64,000 bases of DNA, taken from NCBI GenBank assembly GCA_937952975.1, contig CALFXX010000123.1, positions 1-64,000 on the forward strand, given 5' to 3'. The notes under the pieces were generated by a model. The model was not told where the DNA came from, ran no database searches, and saw only the letters and a list, made by a program, of their open reading frames with translations. Position 1 is the first letter of the stretch. Each line of letters opens with the position of its first letter. Made by a program: the position numbers and the translations under genes. This document shows, piece by piece, positions 34,287 through 42,969 of this stretch. Source of the DNA: an uncultured Alcaligenaceae bacterium (GTDB taxonomy: Bacteria > Pseudomonadota > Gammaproteobacteria > Burkholderiales > Burkholderiaceae_B).

Positions 34287-35267
34287 TTAGTTCACTTTAA
34301 CACCGGCGTCTTGCACAATTTTTTGCCAGCGTAATACTTCGCCTCTTACAAAGGCTTCAAACTCTGGAGTGGGCAGAGGGCGCTCAAGTACGTCCGACCC
34401 ACTCTTGATTAACCGATCGCGTACCGCAGGGTTGGTCATGACCTTGATGATGGCTGCGTTCAAACGCTCGATCACTAGCTTAGGCGTGGCCGATGGCGCA
34501 CATACGCCGTTAAAACCACTGATGGCAAATCCCTTTACCGTTTCGCCAATTGTGGGCATCTCAGGAAGTTGCGTCGCGCGTTCAGCCATCACCACACCAA
34601 GCGCTCTGACATGACCTGACTTCACGAACGGCAAGACAGGCTCGAGCACTGCAAACGACATTGTGGCACGACCCGCAACGACATCTGCAATGGATGGCGA
34701 ACTACCTTTGTAGGGGATATGCAGCATCTCAGTGCCGGTGAGCCTCATGAAAAGTTCGCCGGCTAAATGGCCGGGGCTACCTGTTCCATACGAGGCAAAC
34801 GTCAGCTTGCCAGGTTGCGCCTTTGCCAGAGCAATCAGTTCGCTCACACTGTTGGCAGCAACGGCGGGGTTAACGACCAGTAGTAAGCTCGCGCCTAAAT
34901 GCATTGTGACGTGCGTGAATGCCTTAAGCGTGTCAAAGTTCAGCTTGTACAGACTCGGGTTGATCGCATGCGCGGTGGTGCAAATCAGTAGCGTATAGCC
35001 ATCAGCGGGCGCATTCGCGACAAACTCGGTGCCGATAATTGTATTGGCTCCTCCTTTGTTTTCAACCAGCACGGTTTGCCCAAACTCTTCCGTTAATCCC
35101 TGCGCCATCACGCGAGCTACGGTGTCTGCACCACCACCTGGAACGTAGGGCACCACTAATTTAATGGGACGATTTGGAAAACTTTGCGCCCAGCCATAAG
35201 GGATTCCTGCGCTTAGAAACGTTGCGCATACGATCAGACGTGCAACGAAGCGGGCGCAGGCTCTCAT
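34287..35267 (-). CDS. TctC/Bug-family periplasmic solute-binding protein
   Basis: A 326-residue binding protein. The signal peptide ends near GWAQS; FPNRPIKLVVPYVPGGGADTVAR is the first ligand loop and APADGYTLLICTT the second region. This is a second TctC gene in the same long operon as the complete TctCBA set. Its start lies 3 nt after the stop of the small zinc-type protein gene. It may feed the same TctAB with a different substrate. Confidence 0.93.
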   Translation of the reverse strand: MRACARFVARLIVCATFLSAGIPYGWAQSFPNRPIKLVVPYVPGGGADTVARVMAQGLTEEFGQTVLVENKGGANTIIGTEFVANAPADGYTLLICTTAHAINPSLYKLNFDTLKAFTHVTMHLGASLLLVVNPAVAANSVSELIALAKAQPGKLTFASYGTGSPGHLAGELFMRLTGTEMLHIPYKGSSPSIADVVAGRATMSFAVLEPVLPFVKSGHVRALGVVMAERATQLPEMPTIGETVKGFAISGFNGVCAPSATPKLVIERLNAAIIKVMTNPAVRDRLIKSGSDVLERPLPTPEFEAFVRGEVLRWQKIVQDAGVKVN

Positions 35268-35270
35268 GCT

Positions 35271-35474
35271 TTAAGCCTTAGGCGTTAAGTAGCGTTGTGG
35301 GCTGACTGTAAATTTACTGCGACAGTTCAGCGAGTCAAAGTAATACCAGTTGCCGTCATGAAATTGGCGAGTCCCTTTAGATGGATCAATCTCTTTTGCG
35401 CCATGGGCGGTTTCACCCGTTTTAGATTCGGCCCCCTCAAGGTCAATCGCTTTACCGCAGACTAGACATTTCAT
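35271..35474 (-). CDS. 67-residue Cys-motif (YHS/TRASH-like) protein
   Basis: A tiny soluble protein starting MKCLVCGKAIDL with a CxxC pair (Cys3, Cys6), then WYYFDSLNCRSKFTVSPQRYL, which has the F-x-S-x-x-C-x-x-x-F-x-x-x-P-x-x-Y pattern of YHS/TRASH metal-binding domains. Three Cys in total, so a metal site would need a further ligand. It may sense or deliver a metal, or act as a small enzyme subunit. The gene is embedded between an acyl-CoA dehydrogenase (44 nt) and tctC (3 nt) and is certainly in the operon by position. Confidence 0.75.
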   Translation of the reverse strand: MKCLVCGKAIDLEGAESKTGETAHGAKEIDPSKGTRQFHDGNWYYFDSLNCRSKFTVSPQRYLTPKA

Positions 35475-35518
35475 AGCTTTTATCTCGAAAATAATATTGA
35501 TGTTTACAAACTAAGCCT

Positions 35519-36694
35519 TTAGGCTTGCACCGGAACCGGTTGCCCAAGCACAACATGGCCTGGCATATCCAGCAGCGCATGAGCAATGCGCTCGCGATGC
35601 TCGTAACTCGTGCCCAAACGCATCGACCAAGCCGTCACCCGCCGCAGCCACAAGTGCAAATCGAACTCCATCATGAAACCAATACCGCCATGAATGGATT
35701 GCGAGTTGCGACACACCGCAGGACATTTGTCGTTACAAAATGCTTTAGCCTGCGACACTTCAACTTGGGCGGGCATGCCGTTATCCATTTTCCAAAGCGC
35801 CTCGTACGCAAGCAGCTCGCCACCGTCAATCCAGATAATCATGTCGGCGCAAGTATGTTGAATCGATTGAAAGGCACCGATTGGCTGACCAAAGGCTTCG
35901 CGAAATTTGGCATGATCAATCGCCATTTCTGCGTCCATGCGTGTGGCACCCAGCATTTGCGTGCATAACAGCACGGTCGCGAGGTCAAGCAGTTCTTGCA
36001 TAATCGGCCAACCCTCGTTGAGCTGACCGATCAGGTCTGATTTTGCAACACGAACTTTGTCAAAAATGACTTCGCATTGCTGATCTTTAGCCAGCGTACG
36101 CAAGGGCACATGCGAGATTCCGGCAGTCGTCGAATCGATTAAAAATAATGAAAGACCAGCGTTACTTGTTGACGCTGCACCTGTACGGCAAGCAACTAAA
36201 ATTTTATTCGAGGCTGCAAAATAATCGACAAAAAGCTTTTTGCCTGTAACAACAAAGTGCTCACCGTCCGCCGTGGCTGTTGTCTTGACGGTCTCGGGCA
36301 AGAAGCGTGGGTCCTCTTCAGAAAACGCCCAGGTCAAAATGGTTTTTCCTTCTGCGACACCTGGCAAGATGGCTTCACGTTGTGCTTGTGTGCCTGCTCT
36401 CGCAATGGTCAGTGCGGCGACCGAGGTGCTGTGCAGCGGAATCGGTGCCATGGCGCGACCAACTTCTTGCATCACCAGGCCAAGATAGGTCAATGGGAGT
36501 GCCTGGCCACCATACTCTTCAGGCAAGCACATGCCGGTCCAGCCCATCTCAGTACATTTTGCCCATAATGCAGGCGGATAGCCGATGGGATCCATCTCCA
36601 TCTGGCGCACTAAAGTGGTTGAGCATTCTCCCTCAAGAAACTCTCGGGCGCTCGAGGCGACTAGTTGCTCTTCTTCGTTTAAAAGTACATCCAT
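35519..36694 (-). CDS. Acyl-CoA dehydrogenase family protein (subunit 1 of a pair)
   Basis: A 391-residue acyl-CoA dehydrogenase fold: N-terminal helical domain, MGWTGMCLPEEYGG, FAD-contacting WAFSEEDPRF and GKKLFVDYFAASNKILV, and a C-terminal helical domain with QSIHGGIGFMMEFDLHLWLRR. The usual Glu of the IYEGT segment is not present; the corresponding stretch is MRLGTSYEH. It may use another base or be the non-catalytic half of a heteromer with the neighbouring ACAD (60 nt upstream). Expected reaction of the pair: alpha,beta-dehydrogenation of a CoA thioester. Confidence 0.88.
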   Translation of the reverse strand: MDVLLNEEEQLVASSAREFLEGECSTTLVRQMEMDPIGYPPALWAKCTEMGWTGMCLPEEYGGQALPLTYLGLVMQEVGRAMAPIPLHSTSVAALTIARAGTQAQREAILPGVAEGKTILTWAFSEEDPRFLPETVKTTATADGEHFVVTGKKLFVDYFAASNKILVACRTGAASTSNAGLSLFLIDSTTAGISHVPLRTLAKDQQCEVIFDKVRVAKSDLIGQLNEGWPIMQELLDLATVLLCTQMLGATRMDAEMAIDHAKFREAFGQPIGAFQSIQHTCADMIIWIDGGELLAYEALWKMDNGMPAQVEVSQAKAFCNDKCPAVCRNSQSIHGGIGFMMEFDLHLWLRRVTAWSMRLGTSYEHRERIAHALLDMPGHVVLGQPVPVQA

Positions 36695-36754
36695 CTCAGT
36701 TCCTATCTGTTCTTCAATGACAGTAGGGCTGAGCCCTACTGCAAGTACGATCTC

Positions 36755-38014
36755 TTATTTGGCAGCGGCCTTAGCGCGACGCATCGACGGCAACTCAAGG
36801 CCACGCTTTGCAACCTGATCGCGCATGATTTGTACGCTGCCGTGGTTAATCCCCGACTGAAAGGCACCCATCGTGTTGTGTGCGAATACACCTTTTTCAA
36901 CCGCATGCGGCGAGCCATTCAATAGCGTGCCATACGAGCCTAACATTTGAGTAATTGCTTCAGTGGTTCGTACACCATGCTCTGGCGACCATACCTTTTC
37001 GGCCGAGCCTTCATAGGTGAAGTTGCCGCCGCGCTCAACAATTGACATGCTTCGCATTGTCATGAGACGACAGACTTGCGCCTCAGTCCACAGCTCGGCG
37101 ATTTTGTCGCGGATTGCGGGATTGTTTTTTGGCGCATAGCCACCGAAGTCGTTTGATTTGACCCAGTTCACGATATCTTCGTCGCGGCGTACCGAGCGCA
37201 GGTAGCGAGCGGCGCCGACGCGGTCAAGGTTTAGACCCATCGAGCCGACACGCCAGCCTTGATTTTCACGGCCAAGTAAACACGATTCGTGAATTCGAAC
37301 GTTTTCGAAGAACACTTCGTTTGTACGCGCATCACCATAGGTGGTCCCGCGCGGCGCGCGTGGATTATTTTGAATCGTCCAAAGGGGGCGCACAGTTAAA
37401 CCGGGTGTATCCATCGGGAATAGAAAAATTGAGATGCCATCGTGCCGCCCAGCATCAGGGTCGGTACGTGCCATCAAGTACATGTGCGTCGCGTGATGTG
37501 CCGAAGTTGTGTACATCTTTTGGCCATTAATCACAAAGTGGTCACCGTCGCGAATCGCGCGACAGCGCAGCGCGGCCAAATCTGCGCCCGCATGCGGTTC
37601 GGTAAAGCCGAGTGCGAACGAATATTCCATCTTGATCAGCTTGGGCAGGTAGTGTTGCTTTTGCTGTTCGGTTCCTACGGCCATGATGGCGGGTGCGCCG
37701 CTGCCAACCAAGCTAATGGGCAAGCCTGCACGTTGAAACTCTTCTTCGATAATATTTTGACTGACTCGATCGCCGTCTGCTCCGCCATACTCTTTTGGGT
37801 AGCTGTAGCCCAGCCAGCCGCGCTCATCGATTTTTTGATACAGCGCAGTCACCAAAGGGCCGCGTTTGCCAGAAAGGCGTTCGCCTTTGCCGGCTTCGTG
37901 CGCTTCTTCGGTTGCATCGAGCTCTGCATACACCTCTGGCGTCATGTGCGTGCGAATAAAGTCGAGCACGTCGTTACGCAGTTTCGTCTGCTCTGGGGTA
38001 TGACCGAAATCCAT
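36755..38014 (-). CDS. Acyl-CoA dehydrogenase family protein (subunit 2 of a pair)
   Basis: A ~419-residue acyl-CoA dehydrogenase. FAD-site motifs are strong: GFTEPHAGADLAALRCRA and FVINGQKMYTTSAHHATHMYL, with PLWTIQNNPRAPRGTTYGDARTNEVFFENVRI. The C-terminal segment GAFQSGINHGSVQIMRD lacks the standard Glu before Gly-Thr. It is the first gene of the twelve-gene minus-strand operon. The ATG at 38014 follows TTTGGAGAACAGAAAG; a GTG eight codons upstream (38038) is less likely. Confidence 0.9.
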   Translation of the reverse strand: MDFGHTPEQTKLRNDVLDFIRTHMTPEVYAELDATEEAHEAGKGERLSGKRGPLVTALYQKIDERGWLGYSYPKEYGGADGDRVSQNIIEEEFQRAGLPISLVGSGAPAIMAVGTEQQKQHYLPKLIKMEYSFALGFTEPHAGADLAALRCRAIRDGDHFVINGQKMYTTSAHHATHMYLMARTDPDAGRHDGISIFLFPMDTPGLTVRPLWTIQNNPRAPRGTTYGDARTNEVFFENVRIHESCLLGRENQGWRVGSMGLNLDRVGAARYLRSVRRDEDIVNWVKSNDFGGYAPKNNPAIRDKIAELWTEAQVCRLMTMRSMSIVERGGNFTYEGSAEKVWSPEHGVRTTEAITQMLGSYGTLLNGSPHAVEKGVFAHNTMGAFQSGINHGSVQIMRDQVAKRGLELPSMRRAKAAAK

Positions 38015-38403
38015 CTTTCTGTTCTCCAAATACATCACGCACTGCGGTGCGCGCGTTTAAGCTGATTGCACCCGAGTCTTGGTGTCGTTCCAGTGTGACT
38101 AGGGGCGGGGCGACTGTATTGCGGTGGCCGAGGAAGGCTGTGTTTGCTGCATATGCACATTTTTGCATGCATGAATTCTGTGGGATTCTAGGCAGTCATC
38201 TGGTGTTGACCAAATTTTTGATCCCTAACGAATGCAAAGCAACTTTGTCTCAAACCACTTATTTTTTTAAAACTATTTGTGTTGGATTTATCCTAGCATA
38301 AAGGTCTAGGCTCAGCACCTCATTTTTACCCGCAGTAAGAGTAGAAAAAGAGAGTATCGACAAGCACCGCCGCGAGTAGACTATGACCACAAGGGGGTAA
38401 GCC
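38015..38403. other. 389-nt divergent control region
   Basis: A non-coding stretch between the start of the large minus-strand operon and the plus-strand tctC-FAH unit. It is more AT-rich than its surroundings from about 38140 to 38300. It contains the palindrome TGCATATGCA (38149-38158), TGCATGCA nearby, and a candidate minus-strand promoter at 38185-38213. No plausible protein or structured RNA was seen. It is the obvious place for an operator shared by both transcripts. Confidence 0.6.
38185..38213 (-). promoter_or_regulatory. Candidate sigma-70 promoter for the twelve-gene operon
   Basis: On the minus strand TTGGTC (38213-38208) and TAGAAT (38190-38185) are spaced by exactly 17 nt. The -10 matches consensus at five of six positions and the -35 at three. 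The leader would be about 165 nt. Confidence 0.35.
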
Positions 38404-39402
38404 ATGCCGCATGTAAGAAGACTATGCATTCTCAAAATATGGACTTTTCTGCTGCTTGAATTATTTGTGGTGAGCGCGCTTGCGCAACCGGTCTACCCAA
38501 ATCGTACGATCCGTTTGCTCACGGGCTATGCCACGGGTGGCACAACAACGGTGATCGCGCGCATGGTCGGTCAAAAACTGACCGAGGCGTGGGGCGAGCA
38601 GGTCGTGATCGATAATCGCCCCGGTGGTGGAACCATGATTGGTACAGACATCTTGGCGAAATCGCCACCTGATGGTTATAGCATCATGCTCTCTGGCAGT
38701 AGCCACGTCCTGGCGCCATTGCTGCTCAAAGCACCCTACGATCCACTAAAAGATTTTTCGCCTGTCGCGACCATTGCAACGACCGAGTTGGTCTTGGTGG
38801 TGCACCCCTCAGTGCCAGCCACGACCTATCAAGAATTTATTGCCTACGCGCGCTCAAAGCCAGGGCAGTTGAACTATGCGACCCCAGCCGCAGGCGGTGA
38901 GCAGCATCTTGTCACCGAACTGTTTAACCTCGCTGCGGGCATTCAGACGCAGCACATCGCCTACAAGGGCTCGAGTCAGGCACTCATGGCGCTATTAGCA
39001 GGTGAAATCCAAATGTATTTCGCCACGCCCGTTACCGCCACCCCTTACATTCAAGCGGGCAAGATTAAAGCGATCGCGATTACCGGAGAGCAACGCTTGG
39101 TAACACTGCCCGTAGTGCCAACCTTTGTTGAGTCTGGTTTGTCTGGATTTTATGAACAAAAGCGCATGCCGTACGGGATTTTGGCACCAGCCGGGACACC
39201 GCAGCCAATCATTGATAAGCTCGCGCAAGTCATTTCAAATTTTGTGGCGCAGCCAGATTTTCAGGCCGTGTTGGTGCAACAAGGCTTGGTTCCACACATC
39301 ACGTCGCCAAAGCAGTATGCTGATCTACTCGCAGAAGGTTTGGCCAGTAATGCGGCAATACTGACTACGCTTAGAAAAGCTAATATCAAATTCGAAAATT
39401 AA
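38404..39402 (+). CDS. TctC/Bug-family periplasmic solute-binding protein with altered ligand loop
   Basis: A 332-residue binding protein. The signal peptide ends near ALAQP; the mature part opens YPNRTIRLLTGYATGGTTTVIAR. The position that is Asp in nearly all Bug proteins (GGxxD) is Thr here, and the first loop carries an extra Thr cluster, so ligand recognition is probably changed. The second region is SPPDGYSIMLSGSS. It forms a two-gene unit with the FAH-fold enzyme (18 nt downstream) and is divergent from the large operon. Confidence 0.92.
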   Translation: MPHVRRLCILKIWTFLLLELFVVSALAQPVYPNRTIRLLTGYATGGTTTVIARMVGQKLTEAWGEQVVIDNRPGGGTMIGTDILAKSPPDGYSIMLSGSSHVLAPLLLKAPYDPLKDFSPVATIATTELVLVVHPSVPATTYQEFIAYARSKPGQLNYATPAAGGEQHLVTELFNLAAGIQTQHIAYKGSSQALMALLAGEIQMYFATPVTATPYIQAGKIKAIAITGEQRLVTLPVVPTFVESGLSGFYEQKRMPYGILAPAGTPQPIIDKLAQVISNFVAQPDFQAVLVQQGLVPHITSPKQYADLLAEGLASNAAILTTLRKANIKFEN

Positions 39403-39420
39403 ACTTGGAGACATCTCAAC

Positions 39421-40350
39421 ATGAAGATTTTATTTTTTAATGATTTCAAACTCGGCATTCTGAAGGGCGACCAAGTAGTGGACGTGTCTGCTGTTGTAGC
39501 CGACATCCCACATTTAGGCCCGCATGATTTGATCAATGGTTTGATCGAACGCTTTGACGCGTATCGTCCCAAAATCGAAGAGGCCGTTCGTAACGGTACG
39601 GGCGTGCCAGTGAGCTCTGTGCGTATTCGCCCACCATTGCCTAAGCCAGGTAATATTGATTGCATGGCTGTGAACTACATGGAAGACGGTACCCGCAGTG
39701 CACCTGCGCCGATCAACGCTTTTCAAAAGGCCCCGGGTGCGATTATTGGCCATGGTGACACGATGGTGTTGCCTGATGTGGCGGCCAGTGTGTTTGAAGG
39801 CGAGGCCGAGATTGCGTTGGTGATTGGCAAGCGGGCAACAAATGTGGCCGCTAAAGATGCGATGAATTATGTCTTTGGGTATGTCAATTTTATTGATGGT
39901 TCGGCACGTGGATTAGGCCCAGAGGGCAACGTGTTTTTTCAAATGAAATCGCGCGATACCTTTGCGCCCATTGGGCCTTATATCGTCACAGCTGACGAGA
40001 TCCCCAATCCGCAAAAATTGCAGATTCGCCTATGGAACAATGGCAAGTTGATGCAGGATTTCAATACCGATGACATGGCGCACAATATCCCGCGTTGCAT
40101 TGAGTGGGTGAGTTCGATCCATACTCTTGAGCCTGGTGACATTGTGGCAACCGGCACCAATCATCGCGGCCTGAATGCCTTTATGGATGGCGATAAGATT
40201 GAGCTTGAGTGTGAAGGCCTGGGTCGCTTAGCGTTCAACATTCGTGACGACTTAAAGCGTACTTGGGGTCGTCAAACACGGCTCGAGCACGCTGACGCAA
40301 AGCTGCCCGGTGTGCATACGCCACAGTTAAGCGGTAAGTACAAAAAGTAA
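39421..40350 (+). CDS. Fumarylacetoacetate-hydrolase-family enzyme
   Basis: A 309-residue protein of the FAH fold. The metal site is complete: Glu128 and Glu130 in EGEAEIALVIGK and Asp159 in FIDGSARGL; a catalytic-loop Lys/Arg pattern (QMKSRDTFAPIGPYI) and GDIVATGTNHRGL follow. Members hydrolyse or hydrate/decarboxylate 2-oxo or 1,3-dioxo acids (fumarylpyruvate, acylpyruvates, oxaloacetate). AACTTGGAGAC precedes the ATG. It is co-transcribed with tctC, and a strong terminator follows. Confidence 0.9.
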   Translation: MKILFFNDFKLGILKGDQVVDVSAVVADIPHLGPHDLINGLIERFDAYRPKIEEAVRNGTGVPVSSVRIRPPLPKPGNIDCMAVNYMEDGTRSAPAPINAFQKAPGAIIGHGDTMVLPDVAASVFEGEAEIALVIGKRATNVAAKDAMNYVFGYVNFIDGSARGLGPEGNVFFQMKSRDTFAPIGPYIVTADEIPNPQKLQIRLWNNGKLMQDFNTDDMAHNIPRCIEWVSSIHTLEPGDIVATGTNHRGLNAFMDGDKIELECEGLGRLAFNIRDDLKRTWGRQTRLEHADAKLPGVHTPQLSGKYKK

Positions 40351-40392
40351 TTGCCAGAGTTGACGGTTGATTTTTTCAATCGATCTTAAGTC

Positions 40393-40425
40393 AAAAAAAA
40401 CGCCTCAAGCTTGAGGCGTTTTTTT
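40393..40425. terminator. Bidirectional intrinsic terminator
   Basis: A perfect 18-nt palindrome CGCCTCAAGCTTGAGGCG (40401-40418) is flanked by eight A (40393-40400) and seven T (40419-40425). It can end transcription of the plus-strand tctC-FAH unit and of the converging minus-strand unit. Confidence 0.93.
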
Positions 40426-40441
40426 ATATCTGATTAAACGC

Positions 40442-41920
40442 TCACGCAAGCGCCTTTTCGGCGACTGCATTGCGTGCCGCGATTCGTCCGAAGGCAAAGC
40501 ATTCACCAATGTTGCCAGTACCTTGATACAGATAGCTGTACATCGAGCCCAATTCACCTGCACTGTATAGGCGCGGGATCGGCGTGCCATCGGGTCGTAC
40601 GATTTGCGCATGTTTGTTACGACGTGGCCCACCTTGCGTGTTGAGCATCGAGGGGGAAAGCTCGACAGCGTAATAGGGGCCTGAACCGAATGGTGCGAGC
40701 ATCTTTTCGCGACCAAAGTCGCTATCCGACCCTGCCGCACATTGTGCGTTCCAGCGCGCTACGGTTTGATCTAAGCTGCCAGCTGGAAGCTTGAGTAACG
40801 TCGCAAGTGCCGCGAGTGTCGGGGCTGACTTAATCCATCCTTTGGCAAGCTCAGCCCGATTGTCTTTGCTCCACGTGTAGCCGCTCATGATTTGGGTCCA
40901 GCCGTGTGTCGGCTTGCCGTCATAAATCGGGCCTCCATCCAGCATGGTTTGATCAAAAATCATGTGCATCGGGCACGGCGTGCGCAGAGCTTGCCACTTA
41001 CCATTCTGCTCGACTTTGCCATGCCGGGTTTTATATTTTTCATCGGTAAAGCGTTTGCCGTCAGGGCCGACCACGACCATGCCGCCAACGGGTTCATGTG
41101 AAAAATGTAGCGCCATCATCGAGAAGGTCGTTGGGTATTCAGCAACCTTCAGCGCCATCGATGGGCCGGCAAAGTTATTCATATGCCATAAATCTGCACC
41201 AACTTCCATCGCCATGCGGATTCCATCACCCTCGTTAAAAGGGCTGCCCGAGGTGTAGCAGTAAGGCATACCACTGAGATAGTTGCGAATCATCTCTTGA
41301 TTGTTCTCAAAGCCACCGCAAGTTAGCACTACTGCCTTTTTGGCCTTGATGTTGATCAGTTTGCCATTTTGTAAGGCAACGACGCCGATAATTTCTTGCG
41401 TCAACGGATCTTGTATCAAGCGTTGACCCGGGCAGTCATAGCGTACTTCAATGGGGCGCGCGCGTACCGCCTGTTCAAGCATCTCCCATGTTTTTGAATA
41501 GCCCAAGATATCGCCATGATGGTATTTATGCACGCATTCGGCACCAGGCAAATCAGGAAATTCGATACCTGCTGGTTGAAACTGATGTTCTTGGGGATCG
41601 CCACCAATAGAACTTAACCAGTCATTATTTTTACCCATCTCATCTGCCCAGACCTCAACCATATCCTGAGGCACCTTGTAGGGGCCAGCCAGCGCATTGA
41701 AGTAAGTGATCGCGGCCTCGGTCGATGACGTATTGAGATAGCCTTGTGCTGCAACGCGTGTGTTCCCGCCCTCTTGCCCCGCCGGGGCTTTATCCAGCAA
41801 GATCACTGACGCGCCCGCCTCAACTGCAGTGATTGCAGTGGCAGCGCCTGCGCCACCAAAGCCTACGACAACGACATCTGCGATGGCATCCCAGTGTGTG
41901 GGTATATTTCTTTGACTCAT
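40442..41920 (-). CDS. FAD-dependent oxidoreductase of the fumarate-reductase/3-ketosteroid-dehydrogenase flavoprotein type
   Basis: A 492-residue soluble flavoprotein. A dinucleotide-binding motif VVVGFGGAGAATAITAVEAGA lies at ~18-38, followed by GGNTRVAAQGY, and the C-terminal FAD-binding region has YSAGELGSMYSYLYQGTGNIGECFAFGR. There is no signal peptide and no heme- or FMN-attachment domain. It probably inserts or reduces a C=C bond next to a carbonyl or carboxylate. It lies 53 nt downstream of tctC in a tctB-tctA-tctC-flavoprotein unit, so it likely acts on the imported acid. Confidence 0.88.
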   Translation of the reverse strand: MSQRNIPTHWDAIADVVVVGFGGAGAATAITAVEAGASVILLDKAPAGQEGGNTRVAAQGYLNTSSTEAAITYFNALAGPYKVPQDMVEVWADEMGKNNDWLSSIGGDPQEHQFQPAGIEFPDLPGAECVHKYHHGDILGYSKTWEMLEQAVRARPIEVRYDCPGQRLIQDPLTQEIIGVVALQNGKLINIKAKKAVVLTCGGFENNQEMIRNYLSGMPYCYTSGSPFNEGDGIRMAMEVGADLWHMNNFAGPSMALKVAEYPTTFSMMALHFSHEPVGGMVVVGPDGKRFTDEKYKTRHGKVEQNGKWQALRTPCPMHMIFDQTMLDGGPIYDGKPTHGWTQIMSGYTWSKDNRAELAKGWIKSAPTLAALATLLKLPAGSLDQTVARWNAQCAAGSDSDFGREKMLAPFGSGPYYAVELSPSMLNTQGGPRRNKHAQIVRPDGTPIPRLYSAGELGSMYSYLYQGTGNIGECFAFGRIAARNAVAEKALA

Positions 41921-41973
41921 TTCTTTTATCCAGTAATTCGATTGCGATGTTGTTCGATAACCAATGTCTTTTC

Positions 41974-42945
41974 TTACTTCAATAAACCTGCGTCTTTAAA
42001 ATACTGTGTGTACCATTGAATTTCGGCTGGAAATTTACTGGCGACCGTGGCGCCGTCTTCATAGGCGTACGGCAAGTTGTATTTCTCGAGCAGTTGCTTA
42101 AATTCTGTTGTTTCAGCGACCTGTTTCAACGCGGCTTCTAAGGTGGCGGCGATGTCATTTGGCAAACCGGCTGGTGCCACCACAATCATGCCGCTAGGCG
42201 GATTGGTTGGCGGGCAACCGATATCTTTCATCACTGGGATGTCGGGTCGCTTAGGGTCGCGCTCGTCAACGTGAAAAGTCACGAGTTCTCTAAACTGCCC
42301 TTGCTCAACCAAAGGCATATGCGAGCCAGAGCCAGCAACAAAATCCACGTGTTTACCCATTAGGGCGGTGTTAGCTGTTGAGCCACCTTTAGTGGGCACA
42401 TGTTTGAAGACGAGCCCTTTACAGCGCGCAAAGGATTCGACACCAATTTGCTGTTGGGTATGTGGGCCACTCGACGAGTAGCTCATACCAGGATTTTTCT
42501 TTGCGTATTCAACAAAGTCATCGACGGTTTTATATGGTGAATCTGCATTGACTACGAGCCCGCCAATGTAATACGTGTACTGCATCAGAGGCCGAAAGCT
42601 CTGAGCGTTGTAAGCAAGCTTGACCAAAAGCGGTCGCATCGTGATTGAGCCGACCGATGAAACGAGTAGGGTATACCCATCTGGTTTTTTACTAGCGAGT
42701 AAGCCGTTTGCTACGGTGGCACCTCCGCCGCCTTTATTTTCAATAGCGACTGGCACACCGAGTATTTTTTCAATGCCCTGCGCTAAGGCACGTGCGGTGA
42801 TGTCAGTGGTGCCGCCCGCAGCAAAGGCGACGTACATTGTGATGGGTCTGTCTGGGTATTTCGCTGTGGCTAGGCCGCTAGCGATCATGCCGCCCGCCAT
42901 CAGTAGGCTAATTCCGGCAAGACGAAAACGTTGGCTGAGTTTCAT
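41974..42945 (-). CDS. tctC: TctC/Bug-family binding protein of the second complete Tct system
   Basis: A ~323-residue binding protein. After a signal peptide (ending near ATAKYP) comes RPITMYVAFAAGGTTDITAR and KKPDGYTLLVSS. It belongs to a subtype with a Cys pair (RCKGL and DIGCPP) and a KHVPTKGGSTAN / GKHVDFVAGSGSH region; its closest relative in the window is the orphan at 48651. The ATG at 42945 is preferred over one at 42963 because AAAGGA precedes it. The upstream gene is tctA, so transporter assignment is firm. Confidence 0.94.
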   Translation of the reverse strand: MKLSQRFRLAGISLLMAGGMIASGLATAKYPDRPITMYVAFAAGGTTDITARALAQGIEKILGVPVAIENKGGGGATVANGLLASKKPDGYTLLVSSVGSITMRPLLVKLAYNAQSFRPLMQYTYYIGGLVVNADSPYKTVDDFVEYAKKNPGMSYSSSGPHTQQQIGVESFARCKGLVFKHVPTKGGSTANTALMGKHVDFVAGSGSHMPLVEQGQFRELVTFHVDERDPKRPDIPVMKDIGCPPTNPPSGMIVVAPAGLPNDIAATLEAALKQVAETTEFKQLLEKYNLPYAYEDGATVASKFPAEIQWYTQYFKDAGLLK

Positions 42946-42969
42946 AGAAATCCTTTCTTTCATTAACCG

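Noticed and set aside
37442..38065. Plus-strand open frame of 207 codons
   Set aside because: It is fully antisense to an acyl-CoA dehydrogenase with clear motifs and resembles no protein family.
38149..38175. TGCATATGCA and TGCATGCA palindromes
   Set aside because: Short, simple dyads expected by chance in AT-rich intergenic DNA; noted only as part of the control region and not as defined operators.
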